Below are positions 12,358 to 23,237 of a DNA stretch of 64,000 nt, in pieces; within the stretch, counting starts at the first letter, position 1; each line of letters begins with the position of its first letter. The stretch comes from Branchinecta lynchi (taxonomy: Eukaryota > Arthropoda > Branchiopoda > Anostraca > Branchinectidae): positions 29,344,533-29,408,532 of the forward strand of contig JAKZAP010000001.1 of assembly GCA_023053575.1 (NCBI GenBank), in the 5' to 3' direction. A program made the position numbers and the translations under genes. The notes beneath the pieces are model-generated. The model did not search any database. It saw only the letters and a list, made by a program, of their open reading frames with translations, and was not told where the DNA came from.

Positions 12358-14425
12358 TGGTAGGGGAGCTCGGGGTTGGATCGGACAAGGGGTTGGTCTG
12401 GACACCCGCGAAATAAATATTAAAAGTTATCGCTAAAATCTGTAAAAATACATAACATCTGCCTTCTAGTGTAACTTCGTACCAAAGTATCATGGTAAAT
12501 ACTTTTCTGGTTTTGATAAAAAGTTGAAAAATTGGTTTTCTTGAGGTAATAGTGTTTAGCTCATGGTAGATTAAAAAGCTGTACCGAGAAGATTTGTAGT
12601 AACTGGAAGGCGATTAAACGGTAAGATATAGCTTAGTAATCATGGTTTGTAGCCTGCGTAGTATTTTCGAGATAGGTCACTTAATTTTCCTCTGGTACTC
12701 CATATTGTTATTTTAGTCAGGGTGGGGTTGGTTCGGACAGTCTTTGCCTACTGATACCCCATAAAAAGCTGAAACTCAGCTGGAAAAATACAAAAGATAA
12801 TATCAGAATCCTTATTGTGTTATGTGTTAACAAAATAAATTTTCAAAATCGAGAAAAATTAACGCTAAAAAGGGTAAACCACAACCAAAGAAAATCAGTT
12901 AGTAGAATTGTTTACAATAAAGTAAAAGATAAAAAAAAGTGTATGTTAATGAATTTATTGTTTATGATATTTTCAAGGAGGGAAGAAAAACGCGAATTCT
13001 CCTTGTGGAGCTCAATTTGGGAAAAGGTCAAAGCAATGTTTTTCTTACCTGGGAAAGTCGACCAAGAAGGAAGAAACACTTCCTTGGACTATGTTGTCGT
13101 GGTTACTGGCTCTTAATATTTTTTTGATTTGAGTTTTATAACATATCTGTGGACATTTTTATTTTATATTTTCACCTATCAGACGACAGAATATTTTTTA
13201 GGACGGCTCTCAAAAAGCACATGCTAAAAACAATTATATTTCCGCTATTTAATTTTGTTTAATATTGGTTGATAGATTTTTTTTTTAAATGTATGTAGGC
13301 TTCCTTGTCCGAATATTCTCGTGATAAAATTGTGGATATTTGTGTCTGTATTTGTTTGTTTTTCTTTTTTTTGTTTCTGTGCCAAGGCATGCCTGGCACT
13401 TTCTTGAACTCTAGTGTCGTTGCAAAAAATAAAAAAAGTTTACCATTTCTTACTTTTTTCCTCACCTGAGACTGTAAGCTGACCTATCTGTTTAACGAAA
13501 TTTATCCTTTTAGATTCATCAAGTGCGTTTTATTTGTCCCTCGGAAAAGTTTCCAAAGATTCCGTTAGATGACTTGCACTTAAGGCCGAAATTAGATGGC
13601 GCTTTATTCTTTACTTTTGACAGACGGAATTTTGTTTTGTTGAAAACAGAACATCTGAGATTTGAATAAACCACTTTATTCTGTCCATAAGAATAAACAA
13701 TAAGAATATATATTATTCTGTCTGTATGGGCATAACTCGAAAGAAATAGAAAACCGTGATTTTCGTTTTTTTTTTTATTGATCAGCTAATTATCCCTCTA
13801 GGATGATGTGCGAGGGATAAATATAAATTCGGATATTTCGGTTGCACTTCCGGCAAAACCGTCCTCAGCGAAAAAGTAGGCGAAAAGTCCAAGTAGGACA
13901 GAAGTATCACTGGAATAATTCTCAGCTGACTTATAGTGCAGTCAATCTTTTCATCTATCTGGCGGAAAAGGGTACCATTCAGCGCTATTTCATGTAAAAT
14001 ACAAATTATTTCTTATTTGTTTAAAAATGTATAATTGTTTAGTCAGTTCGACGGCCCAAGGTAATAAGGCCGGATCGATTTTGCTGATTGTGTGTGTATG
14101 TTCGACTAATGCTACTGGCAAGGGGTCAATTTGTTACTTGAAGGTGTGCACCGTCTGCGCCTTTCTTCAACATTTTGTCTCTTTTTTGTGTTGTTTCCCT
14201 TTTGCATTTTTGTTTGTTTCCGAGGACGGGGACTTCTGAGTACTGCTTTTGACCCTTTTGCTTTCTTTTTCCCGAGGAGGGGAAGTTCTGATAGTGTTGT
14301 ACCCTAACCGAGGTCGCTAAAACCGGAAGGCGTCTCGGGACCTGTACCACGTTCTGGGAAAGAAAGACCTCAAACATTGAAGAGATCCTAAAATTAAACT
14401 CCTTTTTCCCCAGAGGCGGATTTTG

Positions 14426-14690
14426 TATGGCACTTGCCTACCGGCCAAGTGCCATATACCGATCACTTTTCCGTCGGTCTGTCGGTCGGTCAGTCTGGTG
14501 TTTGCGAATTAGGGTACTTCCAGATGTGCTAGGACTATGAAACTTGGCAGGCATATCAGGGACCCGATCAAAGTAACCTGAAAATAATCAGTTTCCCGAT
14601 CCGACCATCTTTGTGGGGGGGGGGGGGGGGCGGAGAGCGGGGGAATCCTGAGAATTGAGCAGTTTTTGTCAAACCCGTACCCCTTTCTTC
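14426..14690 (+). mobile_element. Family B element (TGGCACTTG hairpin), first assembly copy
   Basis: Starts with a hairpin ATGGCACTTG...CAAGTGCCAT, then GTCGGTCTGTCGGTCGG, ACTTCCAGATGTGCTAGGAC, TATGAAACTTGGCAGGC and a poly-G tract. The order (terminal palindrome, GTCN microsatellite, ATGAAACTTGG block, G-rich repeats) parallels family A with different sequence. The duplicate is at 29397-29662. Confidence 0.65.
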
Positions 14691-15010
14691 ACACTAGTAT
14701 AGCTCTGCACGTGGATGACGTCATTCTCTGCTTATATCTATGAGCTTCGTTGGATAGAGCTAGTGTTGTCGACGGTCGAAGGGGTTGGTATGTGGTTCAA
14801 GCTTTTTGTATTATTAGTCATGTATGTATGTAACTTATGTATTTGTAATCCGTACTACAGGGATGGAGTACATAGAATAAGAAAGAAAGGAAAGACAGAG
14901 TATTTCTCCAAAGCTGCAGAGTAGTTAAAGAAAATAAGCTATAAGTTAGCAATGTCCTGCGGCATTCGTTGTCATGTTGTCAAGGCAACGAGATTGCTCG
15001 GTACTTTCTG

Positions 15011-15215
15011 GAGCGTGTTCCACCCTTCCAACAGTGGTTTCGTTCCAACCGACCATTCCAACCTTCTCGAAATAAATACTATTTGCTTACTGTGTTCGGG
15101 AGTGTAGTTAGCGTAGTATCTACGATCTCTGAAACATGATTGGCCCGATCGGCCTGCAATACGATATTTTGCCGAAAATAGAAAAATGCTTTCCTGCCTC
15201 AAGCGCACGTCAAAC
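15011..15215 (-). mobile_element. Half of a family D MITE, minus orientation (first assembly copy)
   Basis: Starts GAGCGTGTTCCACCC, then reads as the reverse complement of the right half of the 7275 element (CAACCTTCTCGAAATA, GCTTACTGTG, GAGTGTAGTTAGCGTAG). The other terminus is absent. The duplicate begins at about 29985. Confidence 0.65.
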
Positions 15216-15744
15216 GTATGTTTCTTTACGGCGTCCCGTTAGGAAGTTGTTGCTAAAATGACTATGTAGCTTTTTCTGTGCTTCCATTTCGGTCAGCTCG
15301 TGAAATCAAGTGATTACTCCTAACTGTAGTTGACCAGAACTCCGGAAGTCAATCTGACTCAAGGTATTCCGTCGCGCCAACCGCATCCTATTGGTATTGT
15401 GAATGAATACCTTGTTTAAATTCATATAATTACCGTGTAACTGACATCCTTACTGTGCCGTCATTTGATAACATCCGGTCCTGTATCGTAGTGATAAAAG
15501 ATGAAGCAGAATGTCGTCCATCAGGTGGCCCTCGTTGCAGGAGAGCGTTTTAGCGCAACGTTTCAGATTAATTGTAAAATTCTGTGACAGAAAAAATAAT
15601 ATTTTAGTGGGTCATCCGGAAGCGCAAGCTTTTTACACCTGTTCCAGATAATCTTTTACAAGTATGACATCAGGACATTCGTTAAATATTGTCCTCATCC
15701 TTACCCTTCCTTGGAGATATCGTTGTTTTTTTGCGGCTTTGAAA

Positions 15745-16135
15745 CGAGGGTTTCAATTTCGAATCCGAATCCACGGCTAGTTACGAATCCGATTCCGAAT
15801 CCACCATTTCAGGATGAGAATTTGGGTCCGGAATCGAATCCGACCTTAACAGAAATTAAATTATGTACATAAGTTATAGTTTAAAAATCAGAGTTGACAA
15901 AATGCGCAGTTTTCTAGATCACATGATGTGATAGATTACTGGGTTGGTGGTAAAAAACGGAAAAATTGGTGAAAAAACACACTGTGTGAAAAGATCGGGA
16001 AATGGAAGCTAGAAGGATGTAAACTAGAAATTTCAGCGGATTCGTAAGATTGGAGGTTTGGAGCCCGAATTCAGCCTGAGAAGCAGAAGATTCAAATCTA
16101 GATTCGAATCCGAATTCGGATTCGCCCATCTCTGA
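15745..16135. repeat. GAATCC-rich inverted region (duplicate ~30719-31109)
   Basis: The left side has repeated CGAATCCGAATCC and GATTCCGAATCC; the right side has CGAATCCGAATTCGGATTCG. Together they could be a decayed palindromic element. The minus-strand frame across it is not supported as a gene. Confidence 0.4.
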
Positions 16136-18792
16136 ACGAGGGGTTGCAGCATTTATTGCAAATGTACCTGTCAAGGTGCTACCAGGCTGGTTTTCGCTGT
16201 CCGCGCGCTTCCCTTGGCCACACTGTCACCACTGAAGTTTGGGGCTTTATTACGTACAGGTGGAATGCTATACAAGGAACTTTAACCGCTCTGTGCTCCT
16301 GAGTTGCTAAATGGGGTTCTTGGCAGTAAAATGATCCAAGTTGCTTGACCGCTAATTCCCTAAAACAGCCGGTGATGGATAAGGGGGCTATAAAACAGAG
16401 TGATCTGGGTTTTGCTCGCTTCCGTGCGAAAAAGGAGACAATGCTGTTATCTTGTCGTTTGGCTATGAAGATTCACGTGCCGTAGGATTCAAGATGTCTC
16501 GAAAAGAGTCAACCCTGGTTGCAGAAATCTGCCAGTTGCCGCTCGGACCGTTCGGATTTTTAACGAATTCAGTGCTTATGCAATTTAGATATACAGTAGT
16601 CCGTTGACTGGTCTAGGTTTCTAATTTGTGTCACAAGATGTCTATGGATAATGTAATTTACATCTACAGTTTAGACATTTATCCAGTTCTCGAGATTAAT
16701 CAGTGTTTGCATTGACCTCATTAAACTTGAATTTGAATAGTGTCTGACTACACTTACAAAACATATTTACAAACTGAAAGTACTACATTTTACATATTTA
16801 TAACTTTCCGAAGCGAATAAATATCACTCTAGCCCCATTAAAACCATATTTACAAACTGTATTCTTATTTGACGACCCCTCCTTAAAACACCTATTTAAT
16901 ATTCTGCAAGATAATCAGTGAGCGATTGGATGGAGCAGTTGTGGAAGAACAGTTCATCAGCATTACAATTAGGGTACTGCATTGTCTTCCGTGATAGCAC
17001 ACATATCCTGTGTCATTTCCAAATTACACTCAAAGTGCCTGAATACTACTTTGATACGTAATCACTACTTTGGACGTAATTTGCTAATTACATCCCAGCT
17101 AGTTTGAAAAAGATTTGTTGTTTAAGAATAAATTAAATAAAAATACATTTTTCGGGTAATTTATCTAATGATTTTGAAGTGGAGGTAGGATGATGTGATG
17201 GAAGGGGACTTAGGAATAGGGGAGGGGAGATGGTTGAGGGAAGAAAGCTTTTGAAGAGATTTGGAGTAGCGGGTAGTAGTTGTTTGTTATAAGCATGTTT
17301 TGTACTACTATTTTTTCCTTCTTGCACATGTGACTTTTCTTTTCTGACCCTGGCTTTTGCCTCTGACTACCCCTGGCTTCTTAGTGCCGGTGGCCATCTA
17401 ACGTGTTATTGTCACTTTTTAAAGCTGAGTACTTTGAATTTGGCCAGATCCGCGAAAATCCTGGCTTTTGACTACGACTACCACTGGCGTTTGCGCCATC
17501 TAAAGTCTTCATCTAAGTCTGAATCTCAAATGGGTTGGAGGTAGCTGGTCTTTGTTCGCTATCTACCCTTATTTATACTTTTCGCTGTATTTGCTTTTTG
17601 ATAGCGTCCCTTCTGGCTCGGAGTAAATAGTTACTCCTAAGCCAGTTTGAGTTACTGCGAGGTATACTAGAACTAATACCACTTTAGGGGAGCTGTTACT
17701 GGTTTTCTGTCTAGACTTTGTGAATTTCACCTGCAGTTGCCGTGATAGTTTAGGACTGATTCGCTTTGCTAGTAAGTCTTCTTTTAAAAGGTTGATTTTC
17801 TTTGACTCAGCAGTCAGCAAACTTGTACGAAATGTGTCTACCTGTCCCAGATGGCTTTGTCAATGGGTTTATTTGTTTGTTTTGTTTAATCATTTTTTAG
17901 GACATGGTTGGTATGGGTTTGGAAGAAACTTGGAACTATGGTAGGCTTATCTTAAAGGACCCCTCTTGCTTATTCTGCCTTTTTATAATCTACATAGCTC
18001 CATTGTACAGTTATAGGCTTCCAAGATCCCCACCTTTCTCCATTGTTTCCTTTTGAGCCTACGAACTTTTAGCCCTTTTTTCGACTGTGCCGAGTTTTGC
18101 CCGGCACAGAACGCAAAGTTTGACTGAATCTTCTATGTCCGCTGACGACTCTTCCCATAGATTCGTTTTCCAACTTTTTAACCACGGCGCATTCAGTTTT
18201 CAAATGTTTTGCGCCCAACCGCCGCGTCGGACAGCAGGAGGGCTGGATAGAGTCGACAAGCCCTAACAAGAAAATTGCTAACTTCAGATGGAAAGTAATG
18301 GTATTTTCGGAAAATATTTTTTCTGATCCATTTCGTGGGGAAAAGATCATTTCTAGTAAGAGTTGTGCTTTATGTAAGTTAGTAAATTTTGTGTATTCTG
18401 TCATGCCCAATATTCGTGTTTTCCTCTCCATCGAGCATGTGAAGATGATTGGGTTTTGGAAATAACACTGAATCTGTTTCCGCCAGCGTTGCTGTTAGAA
18501 TTGTAAAATGCGATAATCCTCGAAGCGGACTTGACTTTAATGTGGACAAACTTATTTCATTATAGACGAAAATCAGAATAGTATATTTTGAATTGGTTCT
18601 TTGAGTCGTTACGAACGTTCGGTAGTGGACACAAAAGCGCTTCGAAAATAACAGTTATTTGACTAGTTAATATAGTTATATTCAAAAGCTACGTCAACCT
18701 CGTCAGTGGTAGAATAGCTGTTTCCTCATCTGGGGATTATCTTTAGATTGGTATTAGATTTTGTTGGTTTTATTGAATTGTGGAAACGTACC

Positions 18793-18995
18793 TAGGGGCT
18801 ACCCAACCCCCGTCATCTGATGGATGCGCCCTTTCCCGGCACCGGCCGTTGCCAGCGTTGCCAGCCACAAATCAGACGATTCATCTTTCAAACGCTTCTA
18901 AACACGCTGACCTTAGTGTTCTCACACTTGGCAACCGGTGCCGGCACCAGCCTGGCATTCGGCTAAAATCTAATAACTAAAATCGAAGATGGGCA
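18793..18995. repeat. GGCACCGG inverted-repeat element (duplicate at 33767-33969)
   Basis: Outer pair GGGCTACCCAACCCC and GGGCAACCCC-type ends. Inner pair CCCGGCACCGGCCGTTG and CAACCGGTGCCGGC. A diverged minus-orientation relative lies at about 6539-6660 (GGGGCTGCCC, GGGGCCGGCACCGG, AAAGATGAATCA). Confidence 0.5.
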
Positions 18996-19187
18996 ACCCC
19001 TCGTAACGCACAAGGGCTTCAGTTCCAGGGTTTCCGTTGTAAACGGTTGTGTTATGACGGAAACTTAGTTGACTAAGTTAACATTGTGAACTAGACTGCC
19101 CCTTAGAAATCCAGCGGGTCATGCCCCCCCCCCTCCCAAATGGCGCCCCTGATATCTACTCTTTGAGCCCAAGCTGACTTTGAAACA

Positions 19188-19279
19188 TTTATTCAAACAA
19201 TGTTTACAACGGATATACGTCAGTAACGGATATACGTCACATACTGACGTATATCCGTTGTAAACATTGTTTGAATAAA
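19188..19279. repeat. Perfect 38-bp inverted repeat (duplicate at 34162-34253)
   Basis: Arms 19188-19225 and 19242-19279 are exact reverse complements, beginning TTTATTCAAACAATG. The 16-bp loop repeats the GGATATACGTCA motif of the arms. The arm matches the termini of the 61919-62280 element, so this is probably a miniature family F derivative. It sits 82 bp before exon b. Confidence 0.85.
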
Positions 19280-19361
19280 GCCTCTGATATCAGTATCTGC
19301 TTCAGCTCTTCGATCATGTGATTTGTTGGTTATAATTCATTGATTATTTTTCTTTTTTCAG

Positions 19362-19481
19362 GGAGATGACTGGCTAGGTGAAATGGACGAGCAGGCAGCG
19401 AACAATGGTGTGGCGAGCGTGGGCATCGCTCCCTTTCAGTGCCTCATACACGAGCAGGCGAAGTCAATCGTTGCTTTGCAG
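19362..19481 (+). CDS. Exon b of the coiled-coil protein gene (first assembly copy)
   Basis: A 120-bp exon of 40 codons, phase 0-0, between acceptor TTTTCTTTTTTCAG and donor GTACGC. The peptide starts GDDWLGEMDEQAANNG and ends HEQAKSIVALQ. The last part is helical in character and leads straight into the next exon. Trp, Cys and several acidic residues make it less low-complexity than the exon before it. I do not recognise a named domain. An identical exon lies at 34336-34455; I treat the two as one exon represented twice by the assembly. A perfect 38-bp inverted repeat ends 82 bp upstream of this exon. Confidence 0.8.
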
Positions 19482-21328
19482 GTACGCCAATGAGAGTTTT
19501 TTCTTTATTTCTCATAGCTGTGGTCGTCGTCCGACACAATTTTCAAGGCGTGCCATTGCACCCAGTTTGGGTTTCTAGCCAGATTTGTTTTTCGGGTAAT
19601 GAATCGGAACGTCAACTTTTGGTGATCTAGTATTGGATATGAAAACGTGTTGAGTGTGTAGTCTCTGCTTGCCAAAGCTTGAAATGTCCGTTAGGTTTGA
19701 TACCCGAATTCACGATCCACTGCCTACCGTATGATGTCTTGCTTTATCAATTCCTTGTTACCCTTATGGTGCTCCAGATGAAACGTGCTCATTCATGTTC
19801 ATAAAGTTTTTCGTAAACATGTACAATAGCGTACAATGTATTATCATATAATAATAATGTTTGTTTAGCCTAAAGGGCGTACAACAAAGAGAACAAGAAA
19901 TCAAAACGAAACAAACGGATACACCTTTCCCAGTCTAACTTGATATGTGTAGGCTACACCATGTACAAAGCACCCGTCGTACTTATGGTAGTGATTCAGT
20001 CTACTTCACTAGTATTTGTATTCATTCTCGTTCCAGAGATTCTTCACTTCATAAATGTACCCTATCTATTAGCATTACACTGATTATCACACTTGCCACC
20101 TTAGTTCTCTGTATATTACGCATCAGGCTCCCGGTCCTTGTTTACTAGAACCTTATTGGTCAGAAGACCCGTTAGGCGAATTTTGCCAAGTTTGTCGTCC
20201 AAGGCAAGAGTCATGGACATGGGCTAAAACTGCCGAAGCCTTGTGTAATATTCTGTAAGCATGGTTAAAGGACCTCTCGCACTATTTACTATTCAACTTA
20301 CAGTATTTTAAAATATTTGAATAGTTTAAAACTAGGCTGTGCTTTCAACAAATAACCCACGGTTTTGGCTGTGTTAAGCCTTTTCTGAGACCCGTTGACT
20401 TACAGCGAAAACAGGGAAAAATTTACATAACCGGTTTTTCTGATGGAAAAACTTCTCGCAGACAACCATCGACAGCGTGATACACATTGAAGGTAGCAAA
20501 ACACGGCAAGTGAGAAAATTACCGTGGTTTTGTTAGAGGGGTTATAATGTATCGTACGAAATTGGGGTCTCCGGGTTTAGAACTAGATGGAGTGATTATG
20601 GAGGTAGGTTGCGTTAGTATTATAGCTAAGACAGGTTCTTTAAGTTTGAAAGTATAGTCAACTTTCGGAATATCTTAGGAGAAACAATATGCAGTGCTTA
20701 GGCGTCCTTTAAGTGCTTTTGATACATTTTCGAAACTGCCAAGGGTTCGTGGATTTCATAATAGCGGAGAGCAACACAAAAGCACCCCCGACAAATTTAT
20801 CCCTCAAATGCGAAAGTGCCTGGGACCGAAGGACGGGGGCCAGTTCTCCCAAAACATAGCGTTGCTCTATCTGGCCTTTTTTAAAACCATATAGCAGTTT
20901 TTTCACACTTTTCAAACTAGATTCGACACCAGCTTGATGCTACATACTCCTCCCCCCTCGCTGACATTCATTCATAAACTGGTGTAAGGTCTACAATTCA
21001 TAATAAAAGAAACAAAAACGATATTTTTGTTGTTTTCTTGATCAGCGAATTATTCCTGTAAGGTAATGTGTTAAGCGAGGCATAGTTATAATTTAAGATA
21101 TTTCGGTTGTAATTCCGGCAAATGTCTGTTGCCGTTGGTGGCGCAATTTGTGTATGGTCGTTAGAACAAACTAAATTATCATATAAATGTTTGCATTTAT
21201 CATTTTTTTTCTATAATGGCGGACAGCCTATTACCAGCTGTGTACGGCTTCGTGTTTTAGAATACGCTATCGGTTGATTGATAACTTACCAGCACCGCTT
21301 GCATATTTGCTGTCTGTCTCGATGCTAC

Positions 21329-21620
21329 GACTGTGTTCCACCCTACTTACTGTAGTTACTACACATGATGTCACGAATTTTGGCTTTTTGGCGTCGAGAG
21401 TGAACACATTTCTCTATTTTCTGCAAAATATCGTGCCGCGGGCTAAACGGACCAATCAGGTCAAGAGATTCGTAGTTACCACGCATACTACGCTCGTGAG
21501 AGTGGTAAGCAAATAGTTACTATTTCGATACGCTGAAACGGTCAGCGTACTAACTTTTCACGAGGCTGGAACGAAAATAGTAACTAATAGTTACGATTGT
21601 TAGAGGGGTGGAACACGCTC
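21329..21620 (+). mobile_element. Family D MITE, unit 1 of a tandem triplet
   Basis: The left end is degenerate (CTGTGTTCCACCC); the right end GGGGTGGAACACGCTC is followed by TA. The interior matches the 7275 copy. Duplicate copy at 36303-36594. Confidence 0.75.
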
Positions 21621-21726
21621 TAGAGCGTCGGTAGAGGGGGACAAGGATTTTGTCTGTAAACGATGAGCTGTGACATAAAAGGTTAATTCTTATGCATGAT
21701 TACTCTCAATTTCTCAGAGCTATTTA

Positions 21727-21982
21727 GAGCGTGTTCCGCCCTACTTACTGTAGCTACTACACATGACGTCACGAATTTTGGCTTTTTGGCGTCGAGGGTG
21801 AACACATTTCTCTGTTTTCTGCAAAATATCGTGCCGCGGGCTAAACGGACCAATCCGGTCAAAGAGATTCGTAGTTACACGCTTACTACGCTCCTGAGCA
21901 TGGTAGGCAAATAGTTACTGTTAGTTACTATTTCGAGAAGAAGTTGTATCAACTTTTGTTGTGTTTTGGGTGGAACACGCTC
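21727..21982 (+). mobile_element. Family D MITE, unit 2 of a tandem triplet
   Basis: Ends GAGCGTGTTCC and GGAACACGCTC form a perfect 11-bp inverted repeat, flanked by TA at 21725-21726 and 21983-21984. This suggests TA target duplication as in Tc1/mariner-type elements. It carries a TGACGTCA palindrome and has a deletion near its right end. Duplicate at 36701-36956. Confidence 0.8.
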
Positions 21983-22088
21983 TAGAGCGTCGGTAGAGGG
22001 GGACAAGGATTTTGTCTGTAAACGATAAGCTGTGACATAAAAGGTTAATTCTTATGCATGATTACTCTCAATTTCTCAGAGCTATTTA

Positions 22089-22379
22089 GAGCGTGTTCTA
22101 CCCTACCTACCGTAGCTACTACGCATGACGTCACAAATTCTGGCTTTTTGCCGTTAAGGCTGGACGATTTTTCTGTTTTCCAGCAGAATATCGTGCCACG
22201 GGTGAATCCGACCAATCGCGTTACAGAGATTCGTAGTTACTATTACTACGCTCCCGAGCATGGTAGGCAAATAGTTACTGTTAGTTACTATTTCGAGAAG
22301 AAGTTGTATCAACTTTTTACGGGGTTAGATCGAAAATAGTAACTAATAGTTACTATTGTTAGGAGGGTGGAACACGCTC
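22089..22379 (+). mobile_element. Family D MITE, unit 3 of a tandem triplet
   Basis: Left end GAGCGTGTTCTACCC preceded by TA; right end GGGTGGAACACGCTC is not followed by TA. It ends 61 bp before exon c. The interior is closer to the 7275 element (ACCAATCGCGTTACAGAG) than units 1 and 2 are. Duplicate at 37063-37353. Confidence 0.78.
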
Positions 22380-22440
22380 TTCGAGGCGAAAGTCTTTTCT
22401 TTTTCATTATATTATTAGTATTAATCACAGATTCTTGCAG

Positions 22441-22616
22441 GAGCTACAGCACGACGTTTACAACTTGCTGGCTTTTCGGGATGCTGTTCTATCTGCGTTT
22501 CCCCACCTTAGCAATTTGGTACACAGCTCGTCAGTCCTACAAACTCCTCCCCCCCAGACCTGGACAAGGCGAAGACACATGCAGAACCAGCAGAAAGGAT
22601 ACAGCTCTGACGGAAA
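22441..22616 (+). CDS. Exon c of the coiled-coil protein gene (first assembly copy)
   Basis: A 176-bp exon entering in phase 0 after acceptor ATTCTTGCAG and leaving after two bases of a codon (GGA AA, donor GTAAGT). The peptide opens ELQHDVYNLLAFRDAVLSAF, a likely amphipathic helix, then becomes Ser/Pro-rich (SSSVLQTPPPQTW) and basic (TRRRHMQNQQKGYSSDG). The dangling AA is completed by the single A that opens exon d at 47991, restoring a Lys codon. This exact phase fit is the best evidence that c and d are adjacent in the mRNA. The acceptor is 61 bp downstream of the third MITE of a tandem cluster. The duplicate is at 37415-37590. Confidence 0.8.
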
Positions 22617-22689
22617 GTAAGTTGATGAGTTCCGTAACTCGTGGCAGAGATTTAACTAAACATCCCTTCAGACTGTCCCTTTAAAACTT

Positions 22690-23236
22690 GCGGCACCTTC
22701 TCGGAACCCATAAGGTGTTTTTCAGCGGCACATTTGTGTGACGCACGTTTCTGAGTTTTTGTCGCGGAAACAGAATTCTGTGCCGCAGACTCGACCCACA
22801 GATTGAAACGGCAATTTTGTTTTTGACGGTAACTTTAAATGTCTGCAAATAAAATAAAATCTCTATAGAACTTCTGGCTTACGTCCTTACCATTCGGTAC
22901 TAGAAGGAACCTCAGTTGTATGTCTATATGCTTGATAAAGGATCTTTTTTCCGTCCTTGTTAGTTATTCTAAATTCTCTAAATTCCTTCTTGGTTTCCCT
23001 ATTGCTGCGAGTAACTCTTTCCTAACTTCTAATTTTAAAGTGAAGACTCCCTTGGAAACCTTAAATAGTAAAATCCAAAACTTTCATAAAAAGGCTGACA
23101 ACATTCTTCTTCATTACAACCTTTTTCCTTTTTTTTCACAAAAAAGCTCCCTGATTAGTTTGTTTATTTTGATCTCTGTTTTTACCCTTGTTTTTATTGT
23201 AGATTTAGTGGGCTGATATGTGTTTAACGACCAGTT
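22690..23236 (+). repeat. GTCGCGGAAAC repeat, left part, split by a family A insertion
   Basis: Matches the left part of 43000-43470 (TTTTTGTCGCGGAAACAG, GACGGTAACTTTAAATG, CTATATGCTTGATAAAG). Its right part, with TTTGCCGCCAAATT and GAGCCACAAA, resumes at about 24895 after the family A element. Confidence 0.5.
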
Positions 23237-23237
23237 G

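Larger units (their letters stand above)
4807..19361 (+). other. Intron between exons a and b
   Basis: About 14.6 kb between a GTAAGA donor and a CAG acceptor. It holds a broken family C element (5012-5789), a family D MITE (7275-7560), a palindromic TA-flanked MITE (9391-9748), a family A element (9805-10712), family E repeats (10739-11010 and about 12190-12350), a 39-bp direct tandem repeat (11158-11235), a family B element (14426-14690), a half family D MITE (15011-15215), a GAATCC-rich inverted region (15745-16135), a GGCACCGG inverted-repeat element (18793-18995) and a 38-bp perfect palindrome (19188-19279). From 11067 on it belongs to the assembly duplication. Confidence 0.7.

Noticed and set aside
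18069..18431. 120-codon minus-strand frame
   Set aside because: Among the longest frames in the introns, but no domain, splice or codon pattern supports it; it overlaps nothing conserved that I can identify.
22367..22684. 105-codon + frame overlapping exon c
   Set aside because: A shadow in another frame; exon c in phase 0 is supported by splice sites and by the phase fit to exon d.
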